Below are positions 8,560 through 17,286 of a stretch of 64,000 nucleotides of DNA, in pieces. The stretch is from positions 186,001 through 250,000 of the forward strand of contig JBDVXK010000010.1 in NCBI GenBank assembly GCA_039964455.1. Direction: 5' to 3'. The position numbers and the translations under genes were made by a program. Source of the DNA: CALJFL01 sp039964455 (lineage in GTDB: Bacteria; Pseudomonadota; Gammaproteobacteria; Pseudomonadales; Halieaceae). Under the pieces are notes generated by a model, which worked only from the letters and a program-made list of their open reading frames with translations, did no database searches and had not been told where the DNA came from. Every line of letters begins with the position of its first letter. Positions within the stretch are counted from its first letter, which is position 1.

Positions 8560-10728
8560 ATGGCAAGCAAAGAAATAAAAACCTACTGCCGTTTCTGCCA
8601 CGCCAACTGCCCTATGGTGGCGACCGTAGAGGACAATAAACTCACCGCGTTGAAGCCCGACACTGATAACGAGGTTTTTGGTGGTTATACCTGCCTCAAG
8701 GGTCGGCAAATGCCCGAACAGTTGTATTATCCGGAGCGCATTCTCAATACCCTGAAGAAGAATCCGGATGGTAGCCATACCGGAATGGGTAGCGCCGAGG
8801 CTCTGGACGAGATCGCTGACAAGTTAAAAGCGATTATGGAAGAACATGGACCGCGCGCTATCGCCAGCTATAACGGTACTGTCTCGTTTCAGAATTCTGC
8901 CACCCACCCGGTGGCTAAAGCCTGGCATGTGGCGTTGGACTCGCCCTCTTACTACACCAGCATAACCATCGATCAACCCGCCAAGGTTGGCATTGGCCAG
9001 GCTCGCATGGGTTTTTGGGGTGCAGGACAGCACACCTGGCGAGATGCGAATGTGGCGCTGATTATTGGCACCAATACATTGGTATCGCATTTCTCCATTC
9101 CCGGCGGCGTGCCTGCTTTTAGCCCCGCCGCTGCATTGCGTGAAGGCAAGAAGCGTGGACTGAAAGTAATTTGCGTTGATCCACGCCGTTCCGAGTTGGC
9201 CTCCCGCTCTGACCTGCACTTACAGATCAAACCCGGGCAGGACGCGGTACTGCTGGCCGGGCTAATTCATATCATTCTGAACGAGAACCTGCATGATGCC
9301 GAGTTCTGCGCCGAGAATATCGAAAACCTCGATCAGTTTAAGGCAAGCCTTAGTCGCTTCACTCCAGAGTATGTTGCTGAGCGCACTGCTTTGGACAAAG
9401 CGGATATTCTGGAGGCTGCACATATATTCGCCGCCGGCCCCAAAGGTACAGCCACAACAGGCACTGGCCCCGAGATGGGCCCGTATCCCAACCTGATTCA
9501 GCACCTGACGCAAGCTATCAATGCGATCTGCGGCCGTCACTATCGCGAGGGGGAGGTCTTTCCTAACGCCGGTGTTCTGTCTCCATTGGTTCCGCGCGTG
9601 GCGCAGGCTGTTCCGCCACAGCCCGAGTGGCTTACCGGTGTGCGCAGCAGAGTGTCGGATGATATCGGCGAGGTAACGGTACTCACTGCCAATGGGCCGA
9701 TAAAGGAAATGCCTACCTCTATCTGTGCCGACGAAATTTTGATGGAAGGCGAGGGACAGATCAAAGCCCTGATTGTTATCGGTGGCAATCCGGTATTGGC
9801 CTGGCCTGATCAGAAGAAGGCTTACAAGGCGCTGAAGAATCTCGACCTGCTGGTGTGTCTGGACTACAAAATGTCAGCCACCTGCGAGCTGGCTGACTAT
9901 GTAATGGGCTCCAAGCTTTGTCTTGAACGCGATGACCTGACTGTACTCACAGACATCTGGTATGAACAACCCTATAGCCACTACGCCAAAACCGTTGTCG
10001 AAGCTGAGGGTGACGTCATTGAAGAGTGGGAACTGTTCTGGGAGTTGGGTAAGCGCATGGGGCTGGAGCTCAGCATTGACCAGCAGCATCCTATTGATAT
10101 GAATGATAAGCCAAGCAAATACGAGATACTCGAAAAGATGACCACGGGCTCGCGCGTGCCCTTAGAGGAGATTTACAGTCACGATGGCGGCCACGTCTAC
10201 GACCTGCCTGACGTTATTGTGCAGCCGGCAGATCCGGCATCCAAAGGTCTGATGGATCTTGTTCCCGAAGGCTTCGCTGAAGAAATCGAAGGCGCAGCGA
10301 GGGACGCCGATCGCAGCGTAGAGCTTGAAAGCGATTATCCATTCCTCCTGATTAGCCGAAGAATGAAAAATGTCTTTAACTCTACTGGTCCTGAGTTGAG
10401 CTTTCTGGCATCCAAGGGAACAACCAATCCGGCGTATATCAATCCCGATGATCTTGTGCAGCTGAATATTGAGGATGGCGAGGTCATTTCAATCAACTCC
10501 GAAAGGGGAGAGATTTCCGCAGTGGTAAAGGGCAGCCCCGATGTGAAACGCGGCGTTGTTTCCATGTCCCATTGCTGGGGTGGCGCGCCTGATGGCACCG
10601 ATGACGATAAGGTGCGCGAAATTGGCGCAAATACTAACAGGCTTATCCATAACCTGGATTATCCGGAAAAATACTCCGGCATGGCGCGCCACAGTGCTAT
10701 TCCGGTCAGTTTGAATAAATCAGCTTGA
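8560..10728 (+). CDS. Molybdopterin oxidoreductase with 4Fe-4S cluster
   Basis: 722 residues. The N-terminus has the 4Fe-4S motif C10-x2-C13-x3-C17-x27-C45 followed by LKG, as in formate dehydrogenase and assimilatory nitrate reductase catalytic subunits. The central part has the molybdopterin-binding pattern (ALIIGTNTL, VICVDPRRSELA, IVIGGNPVLAWPDQ). The C-terminal molydop-binding domain includes YINPDDLVQLNIEDGEVI and SHCWGGAPDG. No Tat signal precedes it, so it is cytoplasmic. There is no neighbouring iron-sulphur or membrane subunit gene, so it may act alone or with a ferredoxin. I cannot identify the active-site ligand or substrate with confidence. It converges with the lone receiver gene at 10758. 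Confidence 0.9.
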   Translation: MASKEIKTYCRFCHANCPMVATVEDNKLTALKPDTDNEVFGGYTCLKGRQMPEQLYYPERILNTLKKNPDGSHTGMGSAEALDEIADKLKAIMEEHGPRAIASYNGTVSFQNSATHPVAKAWHVALDSPSYYTSITIDQPAKVGIGQARMGFWGAGQHTWRDANVALIIGTNTLVSHFSIPGGVPAFSPAAALREGKKRGLKVICVDPRRSELASRSDLHLQIKPGQDAVLLAGLIHIILNENLHDAEFCAENIENLDQFKASLSRFTPEYVAERTALDKADILEAAHIFAAGPKGTATTGTGPEMGPYPNLIQHLTQAINAICGRHYREGEVFPNAGVLSPLVPRVAQAVPPQPEWLTGVRSRVSDDIGEVTVLTANGPIKEMPTSICADEILMEGEGQIKALIVIGGNPVLAWPDQKKAYKALKNLDLLVCLDYKMSATCELADYVMGSKLCLERDDLTVLTDIWYEQPYSHYAKTVVEAEGDVIEEWELFWELGKRMGLELSIDQQHPIDMNDKPSKYEILEKMTTGSRVPLEEIYSHDGGHVYDLPDVIVQPADPASKGLMDLVPEGFAEEIEGAARDADRSVELESDYPFLLISRRMKNVFNSTGPELSFLASKGTTNPAYINPDDLVQLNIEDGEVISINSERGEISAVVKGSPDVKRGVVSMSHCWGGAPDGTDDDKVREIGANTNRLIHNLDYPEKYSGMARHSAIPVSLNKSA

Positions 10729-10757
10729 TAACATCAGGCTGATTAGGAAGCCGTTGC

Positions 10758-11117
10758 TCATTGCTCGATTTCATTCAGTAGCTGTTTGGCGCTGATAGGT
10801 TTTGGGATGAAACTGATTTTCTCCGCGTAGAGGCGCTCTGCTGTGTCCTTCATGTCGAGGTGCCCGGACATAAGTATAAAGCGCATTGATTCGCGATCTG
10901 CAAAAAAATGTATCCTTGCGTATCGAATAAGATCAAGCCCCGACATTCCCGGCATTCTCATGTCGCTAAGAAGAACCTCATAATCATCTGACACTGATAG
11001 TTCCGTCAGCGCTTGCTCGGCGCTTCCAGCACTGGTCACTGAATGTCCGAAACCTTCCAGCATTTCGGCTGTCTCAATAAGTAGGAGGGGCTCGTCGTCT
11101 ACGAGAAGAATCTTCAT
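10758..11117 (-). CDS. Single-domain response regulator (receiver only)
   Basis: 119 residues, all one CheY-like receiver: acidic pair DDEP at 7-10, phosphoacceptor D52 in LLSDMRMPG, and conserved Lys in IPKPIS near 107. There is no output domain, so it would act by protein contact or in a phosphorelay. An AGAGGAA ribosome-binding site lies just before the ATG. It is divergent from the OmpR-type regulator (134 bases between starts). Neighbouring kinase and HD-GYP genes make a shared pathway likely. Confidence 0.9.
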   Translation of the reverse strand: MKILLVDDEPLLLIETAEMLEGFGHSVTSAGSAEQALTELSVSDDYEVLLSDMRMPGMSGLDLIRYARIHFFADRESMRFILMSGHLDMKDTAERLYAEKISFIPKPISAKQLLNEIEQ

Positions 11118-11251
11118 TCTTGTTCCTCTGTATAAAAATCTGTGAGCGAAGTCACAGGCCAGGCCAATGAGCCTTGACTAACCTCGCTCAGAGGATTCCA
11201 CTGGAAGTGTAACGAATTTATGTAGAACCGCGACAGGACTTCAAAGAGGCG

Positions 11252-12016
11252 ATGTTCTTGGAGACACCTAGCACCGATATATTGATCCTCGAGGACGACG
11301 CTTTGGCAGCGGCGGAACTGAAGGAGTGCCTCAGCGGCGAAGGTTTGCTTGCGACAATAGCGCGCACCAGAAAGCAATTTGAAAAAATGGTTGAGCGTCA
11401 TGAATACCAGCTTCTGATCATAGATATCGGACTACCAGACGGTAGTGGCCTCGATGTGATCCGAATGGTTCGAGAAGAGTCAGAAGTAGCCATTATAGTC
11501 ATCTCTGGTCACACGGAGGAATCGGATGTCGTGGCAGCCTTAGAGCTCGGAGCTGACGACTACTTGAAGAAGCCGATAAGTATCAGGGAGTTACGCGCCA
11601 AGATAAGGCGCCTCCTGGTACGAACAGGCCGGATCGGTTATTCCAAGAACCTCTGTAGATCCAATAAACACGAGTTTAAATACTTTGGAGACTGGAAGCT
11701 GGATGTCGATAATCATCGCCTGTTTTACAGAAGTGACAGCGAGGTCGAACTGACGACCGCTGAATACAGATTGTTGCTGGCACTGGTGGAAAACTCTGAC
11801 AGAATATTAAGCCGACGTTCATTGCTAAACCACCTGCATGGTGAATCCGGTCCGTATGACGAGCGAACCGTTGACGGACTGATTAGCCGAGTCAGGCAAA
11901 AGTTTAGCAAGCCTGATAGTTATCAACCGATTAAAACGATTCGCAATGCCGGATACATGTTCAGCGACTCTGTGAGAACTGTGCATCAGGATGCGATTCG
12001 TATATCCGATAGCTGA
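11252..12016 (+). CDS. OmpR/PhoB-family response regulator
   Basis: 254 residues. N-terminal receiver with EDD at 14-16, phosphoacceptor D58 in LLIIDIGLPDGSG and the Lys of LKKPIS; C-terminal winged-helix DNA-binding domain with LTTAEYRLLLALVE and the recognition-helix region DGLISRVRQKF and KTIRNAGYMF. AAAGAGG precedes the ATG. The 3' end overlaps the 3' end of the convergent sensor kinase gene by 31 bases. Target promoters are unknown; the adjacent kinase is the natural partner. Confidence 0.92.
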   Translation: MFLETPSTDILILEDDALAAAELKECLSGEGLLATIARTRKQFEKMVERHEYQLLIIDIGLPDGSGLDVIRMVREESEVAIIVISGHTEESDVVAALELGADDYLKKPISIRELRAKIRRLLVRTGRIGYSKNLCRSNKHEFKYFGDWKLDVDNHRLFYRSDSEVELTTAEYRLLLALVENSDRILSRRSLLNHLHGESGPYDERTVDGLISRVRQKFSKPDSYQPIKTIRNAGYMFSDSVRTVHQDAIRISDS

Positions 12017-14727
12017 GCGTTGGGGCAGCGGGGTAAGGTAACGACGAATACTGCCCCGTCATTTTCGTTCAAAGCCCGAATCGAACCGCCCATACCTGTA
12101 ACAATATTTTCTGTGACGGATAAACCCAGTCCTGTGCCTGAGCCTGCAGGCTTGGTGGTAAAGAATGGCTCAAATAGCTGATCTAGCACCTTTAGGGGAA
12201 TTCCCCCTCCGTTATCCTCCACTCTGATTTGAATCTCTGACTGTTGCTGGCTGATCTTCAAAAGCACGAGTCCATTACTGATACTGTTTTCGGTAATTGC
12301 ATCGCGGGCATTACTGATCAGGTTAATCAGAATTTGCTCTACTTGAACCTGGTCGCCTAATGTGACACATCCCTCTTTGCCAGGGTCGAACTGAATCATT
12401 ATTCCATCCAGTGAAAGCTGGTCCTGCATCAGACGGACAGTATTGGCGGCGCAGGGAATAAGGTCTACGGGTACTTTCTCATCGAGTGACTTTCTACCGA
12501 AAGATCGGATGTGATTTACAATTTCAGCAGCGCGATCAATCTGGGAGGTGACGCGGTCGATTTTTTCCTGCAGCATAGTGTCGTTCAGCACGTTCCGCAT
12601 TTTTGCCAATTCCAGATTCTCTACCGCCATTCTAATAATATTAAGAGGTTGATTTAATTCGTGAGCAATCCCTGTTGCCATTTCGCCCAGCGTGGCAAGC
12701 TTGGAAGCATGTATCAGTTGATTGTATGAATCGATACTCTCGGTGATGTCGACCGCCGACAGGATCACGCCGTCGATATCGTCGCCATTTTTGAAGGGTG
12801 TCCACGACATTTGTAATGCAACTCGCGAGCCCTCAGAATCCCTTACGAAGACCTCTTTGCCCTCTGTGCAGATTCCCTGCAAGGCACTATTAAACGCAAT
12901 CTTGGGCTGGTCTGGTTCCCACTCAGGCGACATACGTTTGACGATATCAACAGATTTATCACCCTCGGAGAGCCCACCACAGAGGTCGTTAGCTGACTTA
13001 TTCGCCTTCAGTAAGTCCCCACGTCGATTGAATACAAAAAGTGGTCCATTAACTGAATCGAAAATGGAGTTCAGCTTGTGAGAATAGGCACGTAATTCCC
13101 GCTCAACTACAGATAATTTCTCATTCTCTTTAACAAAGCCTTGCATCAGATTTTCGATAGACTCGGTCAGTACGTTGAATTCCCTGACACTCGATTGTTG
13201 AGTTAGATTTAGAGATGTTGATTTACTGGTTGCCCATTCATTCGCTGCGCGTGATACAGACCTCAAACGAGTTATAGCCTTAAGAGTTGTCAGTCTGAGT
13301 ATTACCAAGGCCGCCAGAACATAAATTAATCCAGCAACGCAGGTTAACAACTGAACCCGTATGGTTGCATTCACAAGGTCCAAAAGTGCGACGGTATAGA
13401 TAACATCATGGTTTCTACTTCTAGCCAGCGGCTCCGAGTAATTGAGAGTGGTACTTAGTCGACTGCCGAGATGAGATAGTTCCGAAATTCCACCCTCGAT
13501 GGGGTTCTCCCAAAACTGTGACGAATTTTCTACTGTACGGGCCTGTAAAGGAATCGATTCGAGAGCTTCAGGCATACCAGGCGTATAGCTCAATCGTATT
13601 GACCGATCCTGAGTCGCCGGAAAACTACTGAGAATAGTAAACCTGGATAAGTCCAGAAGCGATCTGGTTTCCAGTTCTGCCTCAGCATGTGTTACCCGCA
13701 GCACGGCAAGTGACTCACCAATGAAAGCAATCGAACGGCCTTCAGATAACTTGCCGTATGCGTCGAAATAGAGATCACCCTGCATGGTTTCCAACAGCGC
13801 AGGTGTCCCAAAGTGTGTTAGAACTTCACCCTCCTTGTCCCTTACGATTATCGCAGCTATCTCTGGACGATCCGGTATGATTATGTCCGCCATGCTATGA
13901 AAGAGACGAACTCCGCCTTCGGCATACTGTTTCTGCAAAAAGTCGGTAAAGTGGAAAGACTGGTCTACATCACGCTGTATTGAGCTATTGGCTCGGCTGA
14001 CTGTATCTACCATTTCATTTCTCAGATACTTCTCAAGTTCGTTGTCAGCAACAATCACGGTATATTGCAGCCAGATGAAAACCGGAATAACAATCAGGCT
14101 GACCAGGTACATATTAAAGATTATTGTCGCTGGCCACTCCCTCTCACTATTCGCTCGATAATCGAATAGATCGATATAGCCAGAAATTCTCGGGGATAGA
14201 CAGAGCAGTTGAACCAGTAGCGCCGAACAAATCGCACTCCCCAGGTAACGAAGAACATCCAGAATATAAGCCGTGGCGCTGACTTCCAGTATGGGTAGAA
14301 ACAGGAATGAATAGATCGGTACACCGATCAGGAGCCAGTAAAGCACCGCGCCGTCAAAGGCACGAACCGGGCGCTTATGACGATACAGGGTGCCAACAAA
14401 TAGCCCTTCACCGATCAGTATCGCTAGATGATACGGGCCGATAAAGTCGATGTTATTAGAACCTAGAATTAGCAGTAGCCCTAAAGTCAGCGCAGTACAT
14501 ACGCTACTGATGGGCCCTAGGAATAAAGCCGCAAGAATTATAAAGAAGTCCCAAAAGTGGATGGACACACCATAGAGTGGGTTCTGTCGTCCAAGATCTA
14601 ATGCGTATGCCGCCAAGCCTATAAACGTGGCAAACAATAGCTTCGATAACAGGACACGAAGACTGCCCTCGAATTCATCGCCTATCCGAAAATGGTAAGT
14701 CTTGATGTTGGCTAGTAAAGAATTCAT
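11986..14727 (-). CDS. Large membrane sensor histidine kinase (membrane sensor, PAS, HisKA, HATPase)
   Basis: 913 residues. An N-terminal block of about 6-7 hydrophobic helices (1-225) resembles MASE-type membrane sensors; a periplasmic domain (about 230-450) follows, then another helix (about 455-478), a HAMP-like linker, and a PAS domain (about 550-670, starting FDSVNGPLFVFNRRGD). HisKA has LGEMATGIAHELNQPLN with the phospho-His near 687. HATPase_c shows an N box (LINLISNARDA), DNGGGIP and GTGLGLSV. AGGTCGC lies ahead of the ATG. It follows the REC/HD-GYP gene by 33 bases, so they form one operon. There is no fused receiver, so phosphate would pass to the nearby REC proteins. Confidence 0.92.
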   Translation of the reverse strand: MNSLLANIKTYHFRIGDEFEGSLRVLLSKLLFATFIGLAAYALDLGRQNPLYGVSIHFWDFFIILAALFLGPISSVCTALTLGLLLILGSNNIDFIGPYHLAILIGEGLFVGTLYRHKRPVRAFDGAVLYWLLIGVPIYSFLFLPILEVSATAYILDVLRYLGSAICSALLVQLLCLSPRISGYIDLFDYRANSEREWPATIIFNMYLVSLIVIPVFIWLQYTVIVADNELEKYLRNEMVDTVSRANSSIQRDVDQSFHFTDFLQKQYAEGGVRLFHSMADIIIPDRPEIAAIIVRDKEGEVLTHFGTPALLETMQGDLYFDAYGKLSEGRSIAFIGESLAVLRVTHAEAELETRSLLDLSRFTILSSFPATQDRSIRLSYTPGMPEALESIPLQARTVENSSQFWENPIEGGISELSHLGSRLSTTLNYSEPLARSRNHDVIYTVALLDLVNATIRVQLLTCVAGLIYVLAALVILRLTTLKAITRLRSVSRAANEWATSKSTSLNLTQQSSVREFNVLTESIENLMQGFVKENEKLSVVERELRAYSHKLNSIFDSVNGPLFVFNRRGDLLKANKSANDLCGGLSEGDKSVDIVKRMSPEWEPDQPKIAFNSALQGICTEGKEVFVRDSEGSRVALQMSWTPFKNGDDIDGVILSAVDITESIDSYNQLIHASKLATLGEMATGIAHELNQPLNIIRMAVENLELAKMRNVLNDTMLQEKIDRVTSQIDRAAEIVNHIRSFGRKSLDEKVPVDLIPCAANTVRLMQDQLSLDGIMIQFDPGKEGCVTLGDQVQVEQILINLISNARDAITENSISNGLVLLKISQQQSEIQIRVEDNGGGIPLKVLDQLFEPFFTTKPAGSGTGLGLSVTENIVTGMGGSIRALNENDGAVFVVTLPRCPNAQLSDIRIAS

Positions 14728-14760
14728 AAACAGCGACCTCTGAAGTAGCTGAAAAGCGCG

Positions 14761-15849
14761 CTAGTTCCCATTAGACACACTGTCACGCAACGATTCATAT
14801 ATTTCGTTGAACTTATAATGATGTGCATCAAACAAGCGCATGATTTCTTTAGGCCAATGCTGTGGCTCGGTCCGCCCATCGCCTTCCAGTAGTATTCTGC
14901 AGACAGTGTCGTGATCAATTTCTGACTTATATGGCCTTTCGGAACGCAGCGCGTCATAAACGTCTGCTAGTGAGGTGATGCTGGCTTCCATAGGTATTTT
15001 GTAGCCCGTGAGGCCCTTGGGATAGCCCGATCCATCCCAGCGCTCGTGGTGATTAAGAGCAATCGTAGCAGCCATTTTCAGCACCGGACTGGTTGCGCAG
15101 GAAAGGATGTTATAGCCTACGATAGAGTGCTGCTGCATGATTTTTACTTCGAAGTCAGTAAGCTTATCTGGCTTAAGCAGAACTGAATCAGGTGTTCCGA
15201 TCTTACCCACATCATGCAGCGGCGCTGCCAGCCTGATCATTGCGATTTCGGTTTCGGACCATCCCATGAGTGACCCCATGAGCGCAGCATATTCGCCCAT
15301 TCGAAAGATATGCCGACCAGTTTCAGGGTCCTTATGCTCAGACGCTGTAGCGAGGCAATAAGTCAATTCTGCATAAGCACTGTCAAGGCTGCCCATCAGT
15401 TGATCGATTCTTTGGCCATCCTTTAGAACGCGTAGGCGTAATGTTTTCTTTACTTTCTGCTGAGCCTCGCGCTCGGAAATATTTGATTCTGCCTTTCTTA
15501 TCGCTGCCAGCAGGTCTGATTGCTTTAATGGCTTGGGCAAGAATTCACAGACTCCGGTTCTTAAGGCGTCAATCGCTTCATTTGCACCGCCATGACCTGT
15601 GATCACGATGAACTCAATGCTGTGTTTATCGAATTGAGCTTGCTCCCTGGCGGCATCTATCAGTTCGAAACCGTTACGCCCGGGCATTCGAAGATCAGTG
15701 ACAACAACGCCTACGTCCGGATTCTTCTGCAGGCTCTCAAGGGCCTGCTTGCAGTCGCAGCAATGTAGGCACTCATAGTCATGAAGAGTGAGATAATCCG
15801 CTATTTCCTGGCCTACAAGTGGTTCGTCGTCCACTATCAAAACTTTCAT
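14761..15849 (-). CDS. REC/HD-GYP response regulator (c-di-GMP phosphodiesterase, RpfG-like)
   Basis: 362 residues. N-terminal receiver with DDEP, phosphoacceptor D52 in VVTDLRMPG and Lys in LPKPLK. A short linker leads to an HD-GYP domain with LHDVGKIG (about 211), LNHHERWDGSGYPKGL (about 265-280; the GYP motif is intact) and LADVYDALRSERPYK. Intact HD and GYP motifs indicate activity against cyclic di-GMP. GGAG precedes the ATG. The gene lies between a small lipoprotein and the sensor kinase on the same strand, suggesting that the kinase controls c-di-GMP turnover. Confidence 0.93.
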   Translation of the reverse strand: MKVLIVDDEPLVGQEIADYLTLHDYECLHCCDCKQALESLQKNPDVGVVVTDLRMPGRNGFELIDAAREQAQFDKHSIEFIVITGHGGANEAIDALRTGVCEFLPKPLKQSDLLAAIRKAESNISEREAQQKVKKTLRLRVLKDGQRIDQLMGSLDSAYAELTYCLATASEHKDPETGRHIFRMGEYAALMGSLMGWSETEIAMIRLAAPLHDVGKIGTPDSVLLKPDKLTDFEVKIMQQHSIVGYNILSCATSPVLKMAATIALNHHERWDGSGYPKGLTGYKIPMEASITSLADVYDALRSERPYKSEIDHDTVCRILLEGDGRTEPQHWPKEIMRLFDAHHYKFNEIYESLRDSVSNGN

Positions 15850-15894
15850 ATTGCTGCTCCGGTTTTCCTAAGAGAAATTGTAGGGAGGTTGCGT

Positions 15895-16074
15895 TTAGAG
15901 GCTTGTGAATGTATTGGGCCCGCTGGTTTCACACATTTGCGCGACACCTTCATCACCAAGCCACACGGGATAACTGATCGTGCACCCGGCAAGAAAAAAT
16001 AGCGGTATAAACAGCAGGGGAATCAGTTTGGCGCTTCTAGCCAATGGTACTAAGGTGCACTCGTAATTGATCAT
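15895..16074 (-). CDS. Small lipoprotein (59 residues) heading the kinase/HD-GYP operon
   Basis: Read directly from the reverse strand: ATG at 16074 preceded by GGGAGAG, then 59 codons to TAA. The product has a basic N-terminus (LARSAKL), a hydrophobic core and a lipobox FLAGC with the lipidated Cys at 31, leaving a 29-residue mature peptide ending in TFTSL. The stop lies 45 bases before the HD-GYP start, so it is likely the first gene of that operon. A small lipoprotein here could be an envelope stress reporter or accessory for the sensor kinase; that is inference. It is easy to miss because of its size. Confidence 0.65.
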   Translation of the reverse strand: MINYECTLVPLARSAKLIPLLFIPLFFLAGCTISYPVWLGDEGVAQMCETSGPNTFTSL

Positions 16075-16194
16075 GGTTGACTCTCCCTGAAGCCACTGTC
16101 CTTAACGACCACGTTACAAGCTCAATTTGTTCGCATTGTTTTTCAATTATGTTTGATTATGTAAAACCATATTTTATAAAATTGCAGCGATGAA

Positions 16195-16213
16195 ATAGCA
16201 GGAATGCTGCTAT
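16195..16213. promoter_or_regulatory. 7-bp inverted repeat upstream of the signalling operon
   Basis: ATAGCAG, spacer GAATG, CTGCTAT. It lies about 120 bases upstream of the small lipoprotein start, beside a very AT-rich stretch (16120-16190) that could hold the operon promoter. Possible operator; regulator unknown. Confidence 0.35.
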
Positions 16214-16247
16214 CTACCGGTGAGACGTCGCTGGAGCTATAGAGGAG

Positions 16248-16282
16248 CAATGAACAACTTAGCGGCTCGCCGCTGTTCATTG
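16248..16282. repeat. 35-base interrupted palindrome
   Basis: CAATGAAC, bulge AACTT, AGCGGC, TC, GCCGCT, GTTCATTG: 14 base pairs interrupted only by a 5-base bulge on one side. It lies 65 bases downstream of the stop of the SDR gene at 16347 (minus strand). There is no T run on either side, so it is not a standard terminator; it could be an RNA-stabilising hairpin or a repetitive palindromic element. Confidence 0.6.
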
Positions 16283-16346
16283 GTTTGTAAAGTGGTGTTA
16301 TGCGTTCTAGCGGTATTCGATGTTGGCGCTTAGTTGATGGCAGGTC

Positions 16347-17123
16347 TCAGGCATTCTTTATGGTTAGTCCACCATCAACCGGGAGTGCGGTGCCCGTCAT
16401 AAAGCTCGCGGAAGGCAGGCAGAAATTGAGTGTGCCGTGGGCAACCTCCTCAGGCTCAGCGTAGCGCTTTAGTGCTACGCGCCGACGGGCATAGGTGAGC
16501 TTCTGCTCTTCGGGTATCGAGTCGGTCATACCGGTACGTATAGGCCCGGGGCAGACACAATTTACCGTTATACCTTCTTCGCCAAGCTCGACCGCTAGAG
16601 CGCGTGTTAATCCAATCACTCCGTGCTTGGCGGCCGTATAGGCGCTGGCAAATTTTGTTGCCCCCAGTCCTTCTGTAGAAGCTATGTTCACAATGCGAGG
16701 ATTTTTGGACTGGCGTAGGTAGGGCAGGGCGGCACGAATAGTGCGGGTGTGCGCGGTGAGTAGCACGTCTAAGGATTTGCTCCATGCCTGTGTGTAGTCA
16801 TCGCCATCGATGGCTGAAAATATTGATATGCCGGCATTGTTCACCAGCATATCCAGGCCGCCGAAGTGAGCTGCAGCTTCATCCACGACCTTCTGTATTG
16901 CCTCGCTGTCTGACAGATCAAGGCTCCAGCCTCGCACAGGGCAGTCGGCAGCTTCTATTTCTTTTACGACGCGATCCAAGCCATTCCTGTTGATGTCGAT
17001 GGCCGCAACCTTGGCTCCCTGGTCTGCAAAGAGTTTCGCCGTCGCTTCACCCATCCCCGAGGCTGCTCCGGTCACCAGCACCACATAACCTTCGACTGAT
17101 CTGCTTAACTTTGTGAGTGCCAT
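16347..17123 (-). CDS. Short-chain dehydrogenase/reductase (SDR)
   Basis: 258 residues, classical SDR length. Cofactor motif TGAASGMG, an Asp after the second strand (AAIDIN), which favours NAD(H), NNAG, a catalytic Ser region (NIAST) and YTAAK with the catalytic Tyr and Lys. C-terminal PVDGGLTI is standard for the FabG-like group. Substrate unknown. It stands alone on the minus strand, 163 bases from the divergent SMP-30-like gene, with the palindrome at 16248-16282 downstream. Confidence 0.9.
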   Translation of the reverse strand: MALTKLSRSVEGYVVLVTGAASGMGEATAKLFADQGAKVAAIDINRNGLDRVVKEIEAADCPVRGWSLDLSDSEAIQKVVDEAAAHFGGLDMLVNNAGISIFSAIDGDDYTQAWSKSLDVLLTAHTRTIRAALPYLRQSKNPRIVNIASTEGLGATKFASAYTAAKHGVIGLTRALAVELGEEGITVNCVCPGPIRTGMTDSIPEEQKLTYARRRVALKRYAEPEEVAHGTLNFCLPSASFMTGTALPVDGGLTIKNA

Positions 17124-17286
17124 ATCTATCTCCTCGTCAAACCGGTGTTATCCTATCTCGCCTGCTGACTTTACATGAGTAATACATCGTTTACCTAAAA
17201 GCGCAGAGCGCAGTGATATTCAGACTCGGTGGTCGGTAGCCTATCTATGCTATTTTCGGAGGGCACCAGATCAGACTTGAAAAAAT

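Noticed and set aside
11114..11401. 95-codon minus-strand frame overlapping the OmpR-type regulator
   Set aside because: It lies opposite the receiver domain of a clear gene; composition is that of an antisense shadow.
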